NCBI GenBank assembly: GCA_945860275.1
Contig: CAMAPN010000003.1
Location: forward strand, 1-64,000
DNA: 64,000 nt
Source: Bifidobacterium breve
Lineage (GTDB): Bacteria; Actinomycetota; Actinomycetes; Nanopelagicales; Nanopelagicaceae
Direction: 5' to 3'
Shown here: positions 7,860-15,925 of the stretch, one piece after another
Numbering within the stretch: the stretch's first letter is position 1
How the letters are laid out: each line of letters begins with the position of its first letter
Position numbers and translations under genes: made by a program
Notes under the pieces: model-generated
What the model saw: the letters and a program-made list of their open reading frames with translations, nothing else
Told to the model about the DNA's origin: nothing
The model's database searches: none

Positions 7860-8761
7860 GCGCAGTATTCGTTGATGCTGGCCCTGATGTTGGTGCTGTC
7901 TGGCATTTTGGCGAACCGGTAAAAGAACAGCGAGCGCTAGAAGAGGGCAAAGCATTCGCTAATTTAGGCCACCTACCCGCGCTGTCAATTACCGGAGTAG
8001 ATCGCCTTACCTGGATTCACTCACTCTGCACGCAAGATGTTGAAAAGTTAGCGCCCGGTGAATGGAAGAGCGGTTACATCCTCGATCCGCAGGGGCACGT
8101 GGAATTCCCACTTTTACTAGTTGACGACGGTGCAACGCTTTTTATTTTCACGGAGATTGCCACACATCAATCTCTGCTTACCTTCCTCACCTCAATGCGC
8201 TTCACTCTGCGCGTAGAGGTACAAGATGCCAGCGGTGAGGTCGCGCTCTTTAAGGCTCCGGGAAAAACTGATCAAATCGGTGGCCCGTACGCGTTGGTCC
8301 CGCGCGATGAAATTGCGAACATGACATCAAATTTCTCCTTAACCGCGCTCGAAGTTGGCACCTGGGCTTTAGATGCGCATCGGGTTGCCCTTGGCCAACC
8401 ACGATTTGGTTTTGAGAGCGACCCAAAGACAATTCCGAATGAACTTGGTGTGTTGAACATCGCTGTCCATATGAATAAGGGGTGTTATCGCGGACAAGAG
8501 ACTGTTGCCAAAGTCTTCAATCTAGGAAAGCCACCTCGCCGTTTGACCATGCTCCACTTAGATGGATCAGGCGTCGACCTTCCTGCAGCAGGAACGCCAG
8601 TCACACTGGATGGAAAGAACATTGGTTTTGTTGGCACAGTTGCTCGCCACCACGAACTTGGCCCAATTGCACTCGCGCTTCTGAAGCGTTCAATTCCATT
8701 TGATGCCACAGTTCATGTGGGAAGTATTCCGGCCACTCAAGAAGAGATTGTCGGGCAATAA
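7856..8761 (+). CDS. ygfZ: Folate-binding protein YgfZ
   Basis: 301 residues of the GcvT-like fold. The family motif KGCYRGQE with its conserved cysteine lies near residue 206. YgfZ uses tetrahydrofolate and assists assembly or repair of certain Fe-S enzymes such as MiaB and aconitase-type proteins. The start ATG overlaps the stop of the Fur-family gene (ATGA), and the glutaredoxin-like gene begins directly after its stop. Grouping an iron-sulfur repair factor with a metal regulator and a thiol protein fits a shared role in metal and redox homeostasis, which is inference. Confidence 0.9.
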   Translation: MSAVFVDAGPDVGAVWHFGEPVKEQRALEEGKAFANLGHLPALSITGVDRLTWIHSLCTQDVEKLAPGEWKSGYILDPQGHVEFPLLLVDDGATLFIFTEIATHQSLLTFLTSMRFTLRVEVQDASGEVALFKAPGKTDQIGGPYALVPRDEIANMTSNFSLTALEVGTWALDAHRVALGQPRFGFESDPKTIPNELGVLNIAVHMNKGCYRGQETVAKVFNLGKPPRRLTMLHLDGSGVDLPAAGTPVTLDGKNIGFVGTVARHHELGPIALALLKRSIPFDATVHVGSIPATQEEIVGQ

Positions 8762-9004
8762 GTGGCGCAGGTTGTCACTGTCTATTCACGGCGCGGTTGC
8801 CATCTATGTGAGGTGGCGATGGAGAAGGTGAATGAACTGCAACATGAATTTGGTTATGCAATTGATGAGGTATTTATCGATGGAAACGCTGAGTTAATTA
8901 CTCTCTATGGCGAGCAAGTTCCGGTGATTCATATCGATGGGCAACCACATGATTTTTTCCGAGTTGATGAAATCAGGTTTCGGAAAGCGCTCACAAAAAG
9001 TTAA
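8762..9004 (+). CDS. Glutaredoxin-like protein (DUF836)
   Basis: 80 residues with a CxxC site in SRRGCHLCEVA near residue 14 and the cis-proline segment EQVPVIHIDG. The size and the HLCE motif fit the DUF836 glutaredoxin-like group. The GTG start follows the ygfZ stop with no gap, and translation is likely coupled because no separate ribosome site is seen. It faces the XPB helicase gene, whose stop lies next to its own (9004/9005). Its reductant and substrate are not deducible. Confidence 0.85.
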   Translation: MAQVVTVYSRRGCHLCEVAMEKVNELQHEFGYAIDEVFIDGNAELITLYGEQVPVIHIDGQPHDFFRVDEIRFRKALTKS

Positions 9005-10660
9005 TTAGAGTTCGACATCACCAATGAGAATGTCATCAGCATCAACAATGCGATATGAATAGCCCTGTTCCGCAAGGAATCGTTGGCGATTTTGTGCGAA
9101 ATCTTGATCAACGGTATCTCGCGCAACCAATGTGTAGAAGCGTGCAGTACGACCATCTGCTTTCGGGCGCAAGATTCGACCAAGACGTTGCGCCTCTTCT
9201 TGTCGCGAACCAAATGCGCCAGATACTTGAATTGCGATGGTTGCTTCTGGTAAATCAATTGAGAAATTCGCAACCTTCGAGACCACAAGCGCGTTGATCT
9301 CACCTTCGCGGAATCCTTGGAAGAGTTCTTCACGTTCTTTAATCGGAGTGTCACCAGTAATAACGGGGATTCCCAACTCAGTAGAGAGCGTGCCAAGCTG
9401 ATCAAGGTACTGTCCAATGACAAGAATTTGCTCACCTTGATGTTTTTCAACAAGTAATTTCGCGATGGCACCTTTAGTCCGAGTTGTCGCACACGTTCGG
9501 TACTTATGTTCTGGTTCTGCAGTTGCATATGCAAGGCGCTCAGCATCGGTGAGATTAACGCGCACCTCGATACATTCAGCGGGCGCAATGTAACCCTGCG
9601 CTTCGATCTCTTTCCATGGCACGTCATATCGCTTCGGCCCGATGAGTGAGAAGACTTCGCCTTCTAGGCCATCCTCTCGAACCAAAGTGGCAGTAAGGCC
9701 TAGGCGACGACGCGATTGAATATCTGCGGTAAATCGGAAGATTGGCGCGGGCAGCAAATGTACTTCGTCGTAAATAATCAAGCCCCAATCATGTTGATCG
9801 ACTAGATCAAGGTGGGCGTACACGCCACCGCGCTTAGTTGTAAGGACTTGATAAGTGGCGATTGTGACTGCACGGATCTCTTTTCGAGAGCCAGAGTATT
9901 CACCGATTTCATCTTCGGTGAGAGAGGTGCGCTTGAGCAACTCATTTCGCCACTGCCGCGCGGCAACGGTATTGGTGACCAAAATCAAAGTCGTTGCTTG
10001 CGCTAAAGACATTGCAGCAGCGCCGACAAGTGTTTTGCCTGCACCGCAGGGAAGCACGACCACGCCTGACCCGCCATGCCAAAACCCTTCAGCAGCAAGT
10101 CTTTGGTAAGGGCGGAGCGTCCAACCGTTCTCAGCTAATTCAATTGGATGCGCTTGGCCATCAACGTATCCCGCCATATCTTCTGCTGGCCAACCAAGTT
10201 TGAGGAGCGATTGTTTTAATCGTCCACGTTCGCTTGGAAAAACCTGAATCGTCTCGCTATCGATTCGCTTGCCAAGCATTGGCTGCACTTTCTTGGCTCG
10301 AATCACCTCTTCAAGGACTGCAGAGTCGGTGGTAGTGAGAATTAATCCATGGACGGGATGTGTTTCGAGTCGAAGTCGCCCGTAGCGGGCCATCGTCTCT
10401 GCGATATCGATAAGAATCGCGTGGGGGACTGCATAACGTGAATATCGCAGTAGTACATCGATAACGCTCTCGGCATCAAGGCCTGCTGCTCTGGCATTCC
10501 ACAACCCAAGAGAGGTCAGTCGATAAGTGTGAATATGTTCTGGTGAGCGCTCGAGTTCAGCAAACGCTGCGATTGCGCGGCGACAATCATCAGCTGCGCC
10601 ATGATCAATCTCAAGTAGGAGCGTCTTATCGCTTTGGACGATTAATGGGCCATCAGCCAT
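9005..10660 (-). CDS. XPB/ERCC3-family DNA repair helicase
   Basis: 551 residues. An N-terminal domain of about 190 residues (including LETHPVHGLILTT) precedes a superfamily 2 helicase core: Walker A LPCGAGKTLVGAAA near residue 205, DEVH box IIYDEVHLLP, motif III LGLTATLVREDG, and motif VI QEEAQRLGRILRPK. This is the bacterial XPB type known from mycobacteria (Rv0861c), a 3'-5' DNA helicase thought to act in nucleotide excision repair. Its ATG lies inside the end of the M20 peptidase gene (8-base overlap), so it is the last gene of a minus-strand operon that starts with the helicase-associated protein. Confidence 0.92.
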   Translation of the reverse strand: MADGPLIVQSDKTLLLEIDHGAADDCRRAIAAFAELERSPEHIHTYRLTSLGLWNARAAGLDAESVIDVLLRYSRYAVPHAILIDIAETMARYGRLRLETHPVHGLILTTTDSAVLEEVIRAKKVQPMLGKRIDSETIQVFPSERGRLKQSLLKLGWPAEDMAGYVDGQAHPIELAENGWTLRPYQRLAAEGFWHGGSGVVVLPCGAGKTLVGAAAMSLAQATTLILVTNTVAARQWRNELLKRTSLTEDEIGEYSGSRKEIRAVTIATYQVLTTKRGGVYAHLDLVDQHDWGLIIYDEVHLLPAPIFRFTADIQSRRRLGLTATLVREDGLEGEVFSLIGPKRYDVPWKEIEAQGYIAPAECIEVRVNLTDAERLAYATAEPEHKYRTCATTRTKGAIAKLLVEKHQGEQILVIGQYLDQLGTLSTELGIPVITGDTPIKEREELFQGFREGEINALVVSKVANFSIDLPEATIAIQVSGAFGSRQEEAQRLGRILRPKADGRTARFYTLVARDTVDQDFAQNRQRFLAEQGYSYRIVDADDILIGDVEL

Positions 10661-11753
10661 TTGGGTTATCCACTAAATCTTTAATGAACGCGTGGAGAAA
10701 TTCGATTTGCGAGACAACGCCTTTAGCGCTGATCCATTCTCCTTCTGCATGTGCGTTGCCCCCAATTGCTCCTAACCCATCAAGAGTAGGAACGCCAGTT
10801 GCAGCGGCAAAATTCCCATCGCTGGCACCACCTACAGCAACGCCAAGTAATTCGCCACGTCCGAGCGTTGCATAAACCTTCTTTGCACGTTCAAAGAGCG
10901 ATTTCGTGGATTCTGATTGGAGCGGGGGTCGATTAATGCCGCCAGAAATTTCGATGCGAGCTTCAGGATTCTGGGGCTTTAATTGATGAAGGGCTTTTTC
11001 AATTCGCTCAAGTTCGCTAAGGGCAAATGAGCGACAATCAACGACAAGTCGCGCCAAAGCCGGAACAGTGTTGGTAGTGGTCCCAGCAGTAAGAACTGTG
11101 GGAACAGCAGTAGTTTGGTGTTCAGGATTGGCAAGTTTCTCGATTTGAACGATGATGTGTGCGATTTCGGTAGTCGCGTTGATTCCCTTTTCTGGCTCCA
11201 GCCCTGCGTGCGCAGCGCGACCATGCACCTCAACAACGAAATCTGCAGTGCCTTTTCGACCAGTCTTGACCGCACCATTAATTGACGCTTCAAGAACAAG
11301 TACTGCACGCGCGTTCTTAGCAGATGACTCAATAAGCGCACGTGATGCCTTCGAACCAACCTCTTCATCGGTAGTACAGAGAATTGCAACGGAACCGGCA
11401 ATTCCTTGGAGCGCATAAACCGCTTGCACGAATCCCGCTTTCATATCAAAGGAGCCGGGCGCAGTGATTCGATCACCATCGACTTTCCAGAGCGGCAAGA
11501 AGGAGCCAATTGGCCAGACTGTATCGAGATGAATAAGTAAGAGAATTTCAGCGTGCTTTGGCCCCCACCAAAGAATTGGCAAACCATTGACTTCGGAAAT
11601 TTCACCTGCGCTACCAAGTACTTCGGTACAGATCTGATTGGCCTCGCGTACGACGGCATCAAGAGCGCCGCGGTCATCACTAGGGGATTCAATGCGAACC
11701 AGGCGTTCGATATCTGCCAGGTATTTGCTGGGCTCTGCCCCCTTGAATGTCAT
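10653..11753 (-). CDS. M20-family metallopeptidase (CPG2-like)
   Basis: 366 residues. Zinc-site motifs of the M20/ArgE/carboxypeptidase G2 family are present: LIHLDTVWP near residue 83, SFDMKAGF, CTTDEEVGS with the catalytic Glu pair, HGRAAHAGLEPEKG in the dimerisation lid, and GGASDGNFAA; the last metal histidine fits GNAHAEGEW. It probably hydrolyses an N-acyl or C-terminal amino-acid bond in small peptides or folate-like compounds. It is sandwiched between the helicase-associated gene (14 bases away) and the XPB gene (overlap), an unexpected position for a peptidase. Confidence 0.87.
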   Translation of the reverse strand: MTFKGAEPSKYLADIERLVRIESPSDDRGALDAVVREANQICTEVLGSAGEISEVNGLPILWWGPKHAEILLLIHLDTVWPIGSFLPLWKVDGDRITAPGSFDMKAGFVQAVYALQGIAGSVAILCTTDEEVGSKASRALIESSAKNARAVLVLEASINGAVKTGRKGTADFVVEVHGRAAHAGLEPEKGINATTEIAHIIVQIEKLANPEHQTTAVPTVLTAGTTTNTVPALARLVVDCRSFALSELERIEKALHQLKPQNPEARIEISGGINRPPLQSESTKSLFERAKKVYATLGRGELLGVAVGGASDGNFAAATGVPTLDGLGAIGGNAHAEGEWISAKGVVSQIEFLHAFIKDLVDNPNG

Positions 11754-11767
11754 GGTGTAAGTCTGCC

Positions 11768-13963
11768 CTATTCCACTATCGCGACGCCCGAGATACGGCT
11801 AACCGCAAAGCGCAGTACCTCATCGCTTCCGTGGTCGTAGGCCATCAAGATGCCACCGAGGAGGTGGATAGGCTCAATAATTCGCTCACTTAAACCGCCA
11901 TCAGTATCGGCATAACCAATGGTCACGGTCGCTTTAGATTTGATTGCTAGCGTCAACGTTCCCATCGTTTCGCTCGGCGTTCCGGTTGTAATGGGAGCGC
12001 TTTTGCGATGGCTAGCTGCTTTGTCACCAGCACGCAGCGCACGCAATGCAGCGCCGATCAGATCATCGGAGGGCCTGGCGTAGTCGACAGAAATTCGTGG
12101 CGGTCGAGCTTTTGTCTTTGCGCGCGCTCGGTCATGTTTTCGCGCAACGAGTGCACCGTCTCGATCTTCAAGCGCTGGGAAATAGCCAGCTTCAACAAGT
12201 GCATCGATAGCTTCGTGAGTGTCTCCTTCTGTCATCAGAACGCCCTTACTCAATTGGCGAAATTGTAAATGAGATAACTTTTTATCGACGAGAATTTGCG
12301 CAACCAGAGATTGATCTTCACATCGGATGTACGAGCTAAAACTAATCCCTACTCGGAGCTTTCCATAACGTTTGCCAACATCCGCAATCATGTATTCAAG
12401 GGGTTGCGGCAGTGGAGTCTTAGAGATTTTTCCAAGGAAGGTTTTAATATCGTCGCTGCTACGTCCATTATCAAGCGCTCGCCGAATTGAATGATCTGTT
12501 AGACGATAGACAGTCGCGCCACCCTTACTCTCGATATTCGCAATTAACGACATTTCACGTGCCAAATCAAGTTGGAGCGGTCCAGGGGCAATGGCGGTGT
12601 TATCGCCTTGAATCATGATGTAATCAATCTCTTTCGGCAGCAATTTCTGCATGCCAAGATCCGCATTCCCGGTGAGCAGGGCTTGCCCAAAAGAGGTGAG
12701 CGCATTTCGTCCCGAAAAACCAAGCCATTGCGCCTCGCGGGCAATCCAATGGACATAATCATGATGGTTTCCAAAAGCTCTGCGCGGTCGTTCCCACTTC
12801 ACACGTTCTGCCAGAGCCGCAACATCAACAGTGGTTGGTGAAATCTGCGCATAGAGCTCAAGAGTGACGCGCCTGATATGTGCAATAGCGCTTCGATCAA
12901 TTTCTGGGCCAAGGGGTGCGATGTAACCACGCTCGCTCTTGCCAACAAGGCCAGCAACTCGAGAAGTGCTCAACCAATTTGTGGCAAGTTCCACCCAACG
13001 CTCTTCCAATGTTTTATTCCGCCAGAGATCAAATCCAGTTGTTGGCAAGAACTCCTCATCATTGTGAAGTACGAGAAAACCTGAGATGAAGGCGAGCTCT
13101 GCGATAAAAACGAGATATTTCTCGTCAAGACTGAGCTCGTCGCTCGCGCGTTTAATCTCACGTACTCCGATACCGCCAGATCGCAACGCGGCAGCAGGTT
13201 CACCTGCCCAGAAATGCAGTAGCTCTTCGATGTGATGCAGAATTTCGAGGACAGCGCCAATCGCAGCGCTATCCACATCTTCTAGCGCTAATTCTTTACC
13301 AACGAAATCGGGTGGTATATCAAAGCGCTCTCTATGAACTTTATTTCCTCGCAAGTAGATTCCGACTTCGCGAGGTAGCGCAACCGTCTGTCCATCGATA
13401 GGAACTAACAATTGATTTTCCATCAACCACGAGATTGTTGAGGTTGGCTTCTTTGTATCGCTGACCGTTCCTCGCGGCGGTCCCCAGGTGAGCTTTTCTA
13501 GCATTGCTTGTGCAGCGGGCGGAGCGGCATCGATTTTCTTTAACCAGCGATCCTTGGCGCCAAATCCAACCGGGCCAAGTCCAGCTGGTTCTGGGCCAAG
13601 GCTCTCGCGCACGCTATTGAGAATTCGGATGTGCTCCTCATCCATATATATAAGTGCGAGGGCACGGAACTTCACTACTGGCGCAATTGCGTTATCCCCT
13701 GTTATCGCAAGGAGCGCTTCCATACTCACCGGCTCAGAGAGAACAGCGATGGTTTCCAATACTTGAATCTCCCACGTCGTCAGTCCATCGAGCACCCGAG
13801 CGATGCTGGGAGCGGCGCTTGCTCGCGCAGCGAGTGCAGTTATGTCAGTGGGAAGAGGGGAGAGTAAATCTGGGCGAAGGAGAAAAAGTTCGCGGAGATT
13901 TTCATCACTTCGCGCGCGCAACTCATCGGCCAAAGAGCGGGCGGGGCGAAGGGTGGCGGACAT
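11768..13963 (-). CDS. Helicase-associated protein with C-terminal WYL-like domain
   Basis: 731 residues of the actinobacterial XPB-associated group (the Rv0862c type), which lies next to XPB in many genomes. The N-terminal part (ARSDENLRELFLLRPDLL) is helical; the central part resembles the XPB N-terminal domain; the last 65 residues (from LTLAIKSKATVTIGY to FAVSRISGVAI) look like a WYL domain, a ligand or nucleic-acid sensing fold. No helicase motifs of its own. It probably partners or regulates the helicase two genes downstream. The start ATG 13963 has AGGCAGG close by and a TAGCGT hexamer nine bases away. It is divergent from the phosphatase gene. Confidence 0.85.
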   Translation of the reverse strand: MSATLRPARSLADELRARSDENLRELFLLRPDLLSPLPTDITALAARASAAPSIARVLDGLTTWEIQVLETIAVLSEPVSMEALLAITGDNAIAPVVKFRALALIYMDEEHIRILNSVRESLGPEPAGLGPVGFGAKDRWLKKIDAAPPAAQAMLEKLTWGPPRGTVSDTKKPTSTISWLMENQLLVPIDGQTVALPREVGIYLRGNKVHRERFDIPPDFVGKELALEDVDSAAIGAVLEILHHIEELLHFWAGEPAAALRSGGIGVREIKRASDELSLDEKYLVFIAELAFISGFLVLHNDEEFLPTTGFDLWRNKTLEERWVELATNWLSTSRVAGLVGKSERGYIAPLGPEIDRSAIAHIRRVTLELYAQISPTTVDVAALAERVKWERPRRAFGNHHDYVHWIAREAQWLGFSGRNALTSFGQALLTGNADLGMQKLLPKEIDYIMIQGDNTAIAPGPLQLDLAREMSLIANIESKGGATVYRLTDHSIRRALDNGRSSDDIKTFLGKISKTPLPQPLEYMIADVGKRYGKLRVGISFSSYIRCEDQSLVAQILVDKKLSHLQFRQLSKGVLMTEGDTHEAIDALVEAGYFPALEDRDGALVARKHDRARAKTKARPPRISVDYARPSDDLIGAALRALRAGDKAASHRKSAPITTGTPSETMGTLTLAIKSKATVTIGYADTDGGLSERIIEPIHLLGGILMAYDHGSDEVLRFAVSRISGVAIVE

Positions 13964-13995
13964 AACCTGCCTACGCTACCTGAAGGTGTGCAGGT

Positions 13996-14001
13996 TATGC
14001 T
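13996..14001 (+). promoter_or_regulatory. -10 hexamer of the cytochrome c maturation operon, leaderless type
   Basis: TATGCT, six bases (CATCGC), then ATG 14008 of the histidine phosphatase gene, the first gene of the operon. No ribosome site is present. Confidence 0.6.
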
Positions 14002-14007
14002 CATCGC

Positions 14008-14637
14008 ATGAAAACTCTCGTCCATGTGATGCGCCATGGCGAGGTAGAGAATCCTGATGGCATTCTCTACGGCCGCCAATCTGACTGGCATCTCTCAGTT
14101 CGCGGTCGCGAGATGGCAGAGACCCTCGCGCGTTGGACTCATGGCCGTGATATCGCGGCAGTTATCGCATCGCCGCTTGAACGAGCGCAAGAGACGGCGC
14201 AACCAATCGCAGCGTTACATAAATTAGGTATCCAGAGCGATCCGCGATTACTTGAAGCGGCGAATGTTTTCGAAGGTAAAAAATTCGGAGTAGGGGCAAG
14301 CACTGGAGCGCTCTTAAAGCCCTCTGCATGGCGACATCTGTGGAATCCATGGCGACCATCGTGGGGGGAGCCCTATAAGGAGCAAGTTTCTCGAATGATG
14401 GCTGCAATCCATCATGCATACGAGCAGGCGCGTGAACGTGAGGCAGTTTGTGTGTCGCACCAATTGCCTATTTGGATTCTTCGATCCGCGATTGAAAGTA
14501 GACCGTTTCTGCACGATCCACGCAAACGTATTTGTTCTCTCGCCTCGGTGACAACAGTGGTCTTCTCTTCAGAAGGGGTGATTGAAGGGATTGAGTATGC
14601 AGAGCCCGCTGCACACTTGCTCCGTGAAAAGAAGTGA
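14008..14637 (+). CDS. Histidine phosphatase family protein
   Basis: 209 residues. The phosphohistidine loop VMRHGEVENP is at residues 7-16, with a second-site arginine in SPLERAQET and the later catalytic histidine in VCVSHQLPIW. These define the phosphoglycerate-mutase-like histidine phosphatase superfamily; the substrate is not clear. It is the first gene of a five-gene overlapping set ending in ccsB. Mycobacteria have the same order (Rv0525-Rv0529), so a link with cytochrome c maturation is conserved although its role there is unknown. Confidence 0.88.
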   Translation: MKTLVHVMRHGEVENPDGILYGRQSDWHLSVRGREMAETLARWTHGRDIAAVIASPLERAQETAQPIAALHKLGIQSDPRLLEAANVFEGKKFGVGASTGALLKPSAWRHLWNPWRPSWGEPYKEQVSRMMAAIHHAYEQAREREAVCVSHQLPIWILRSAIESRPFLHDPRKRICSLASVTTVVFSSEGVIEGIEYAEPAAHLLREKK

Positions 14638-15185
14638 AAAAACCTTACGTTGTTAAGTGGCTAGCTTTTTCAGTAATTGCTTTGTTGATGACAAGTTGTG
14701 GCACAAGTGGAACATCAATTAATGAGAATTCATATGTCGCAGGTGATGGTGTTGTTACAGAGATTAATAGCGGCGATCGAAAGATGGGCCCGCGAATTAC
14801 CGGTCAAAGCATCACGGGATCTACTGTGAACGTGAAGCCGGGGCGAGTGGCGCTAGTGAATGTGTGGGCATCGTGGTGCTCACCCTGTCGAGCCGAGGCT
14901 CCAATTCTCGAGGACCTTTCAAAAGAATTCCCGACTGTGCAATTCGTTGGTCTGCTAACTCGTGATTCAACCGACAGCGCGCAGGCTTTTATGAAGCGAT
15001 TTGAGATTACCTATCCCACAATTTCTGATGACCAGATTCTTCTTGGATTTCGACAGAGCCTTCCGGTCGCCGCGATTCCCACCACTTTCTTAATTGATAA
15101 ACAGGGAAAAGTCGCAGCGCGAATTTCAGGAGAGATCACCTACTCATCAGTCAAAAAGTTACTTGAGAAGTTGGTCAGCGAATGA
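14634..15185 (+). CDS. TlpA/ResA-like thioredoxin lipoprotein
   Basis: 183 residues. The N-terminal signal ends in the lipobox LLMTSCG, so it is probably an exported lipoprotein. The thioredoxin domain has WASWCSPCRAEAP near residue 80 and the cis-proline loop AAIPTTFLID. It should keep apocytochrome c haem-binding cysteines reduced outside the membrane, receiving electrons through CcdA. The GTG start overlaps the phosphatase stop and its own stop overlaps the ccdA start by four bases. Confidence 0.9.
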   Translation: MKKPYVVKWLAFSVIALLMTSCGTSGTSINENSYVAGDGVVTEINSGDRKMGPRITGQSITGSTVNVKPGRVALVNVWASWCSPCRAEAPILEDLSKEFPTVQFVGLLTRDSTDSAQAFMKRFEITYPTISDDQILLGFRQSLPVAAIPTTFLIDKQGKVAARISGEITYSSVKKLLEKLVSE

Positions 15186-15925
15186 ACCTTTACTCGCTCA
15201 CCGATCAAGTCCTCCAGGGCTCAGTACTACTTGCATTTCCCATCGCAATATTCGCAGGTATCGTGGCATTTCTATCGCCATGTGTTTTACCTTTAGTTCC
15301 TGCTTACCTTGCATATGTCACAGGACTTAGCGGTGCAGATTTAGAGAACCCATTAAAGCGAAAGCGCATCGTTGGTGGAACGCTGCTCTTTGTACTTGGA
15401 TTTAGTTCGGTCTTTATCTCGTATGGCGCGCTCTTTGGTGGTGCGGGAAATCAACTACTCACGCGCGAGCGAGGAATTAGTCAGATTTTGGGCATCTTCA
15501 CCATAATCATGGGCTTACTTTTCCTTGGCGTCATAAAGAACACTCGTGAATTCCGGCCGCGGATGAAAACCGATGGCGGGTTACTTTTTGCACCCTTTCT
15601 CGGTGTGCTCTTTGCCATCGGTTGGACTCCCTGCATTGGACCAACTCTTGCTGCGGTACAAGCGCTCGCATTCAATGAGGAGAGCGCCCTTCGTGGCGCA
15701 TTTCTATCGTTAGGTTATTGCATCGGACTGGGCGCACCATTTCTCTTAGTTTCATTTGGTATATCCCGAGCGGTAAGAACGTTTAAGCGCCTACCAGTGC
15801 GCGCGCTCTCAATTATTGGTGGCATCTCATTGATTCTGCTTGGCATTGCGCAGCTCACAGGCTTTTGGAGTGGCATCGAGAATTGGTTACAGGGCTGGGC
15901 CTCAAGTTTTGTGGTGGCGCTATGA
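15182..15925 (+). CDS. ccdA: Cytochrome c biogenesis protein CcdA
   Basis: 247 residues, six membrane helices. The two conserved cysteines of the DsbD/CcdA family are visible in FLSPCVLPLVPAYLAY near residue 37 and GWTPCIGPTLAAV near 145. CcdA carries reducing equivalents from cytoplasmic thioredoxin across the membrane to TlpA/ResA. It overlaps both neighbours by four bases, so translation of the set is coupled. Confidence 0.94.
   Translation: MNLYSLTDQVLQGSVLLAFPIAIFAGIVAFLSPCVLPLVPAYLAYVTGLSGADLENPLKRKRIVGGTLLFVLGFSSVFISYGALFGGAGNQLLTRERGISQILGIFTIIMGLLFLGVIKNTREFRPRMKTDGGLLFAPFLGVLFAIGWTPCIGPTLAAVQALAFNEESALRGAFLSLGYCIGLGAPFLLVSFGISRAVRTFKRLPVRALSIIGGISLILLGIAQLTGFWSGIENWLQGWASSFVVAL

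Noticed and set aside
9001..9627. 208-residue minus-strand frame overlapping the XPB gene
   Set aside because: Basic, low-information translation in another frame of a clear helicase gene; no ribosome site or family match.
13803..14057. Plus-strand frames overlapping the helicase-associated gene start and the phosphatase start
   Set aside because: Out of frame with both well-supported genes and rich in Arg/Ser, as expected for antisense frames.
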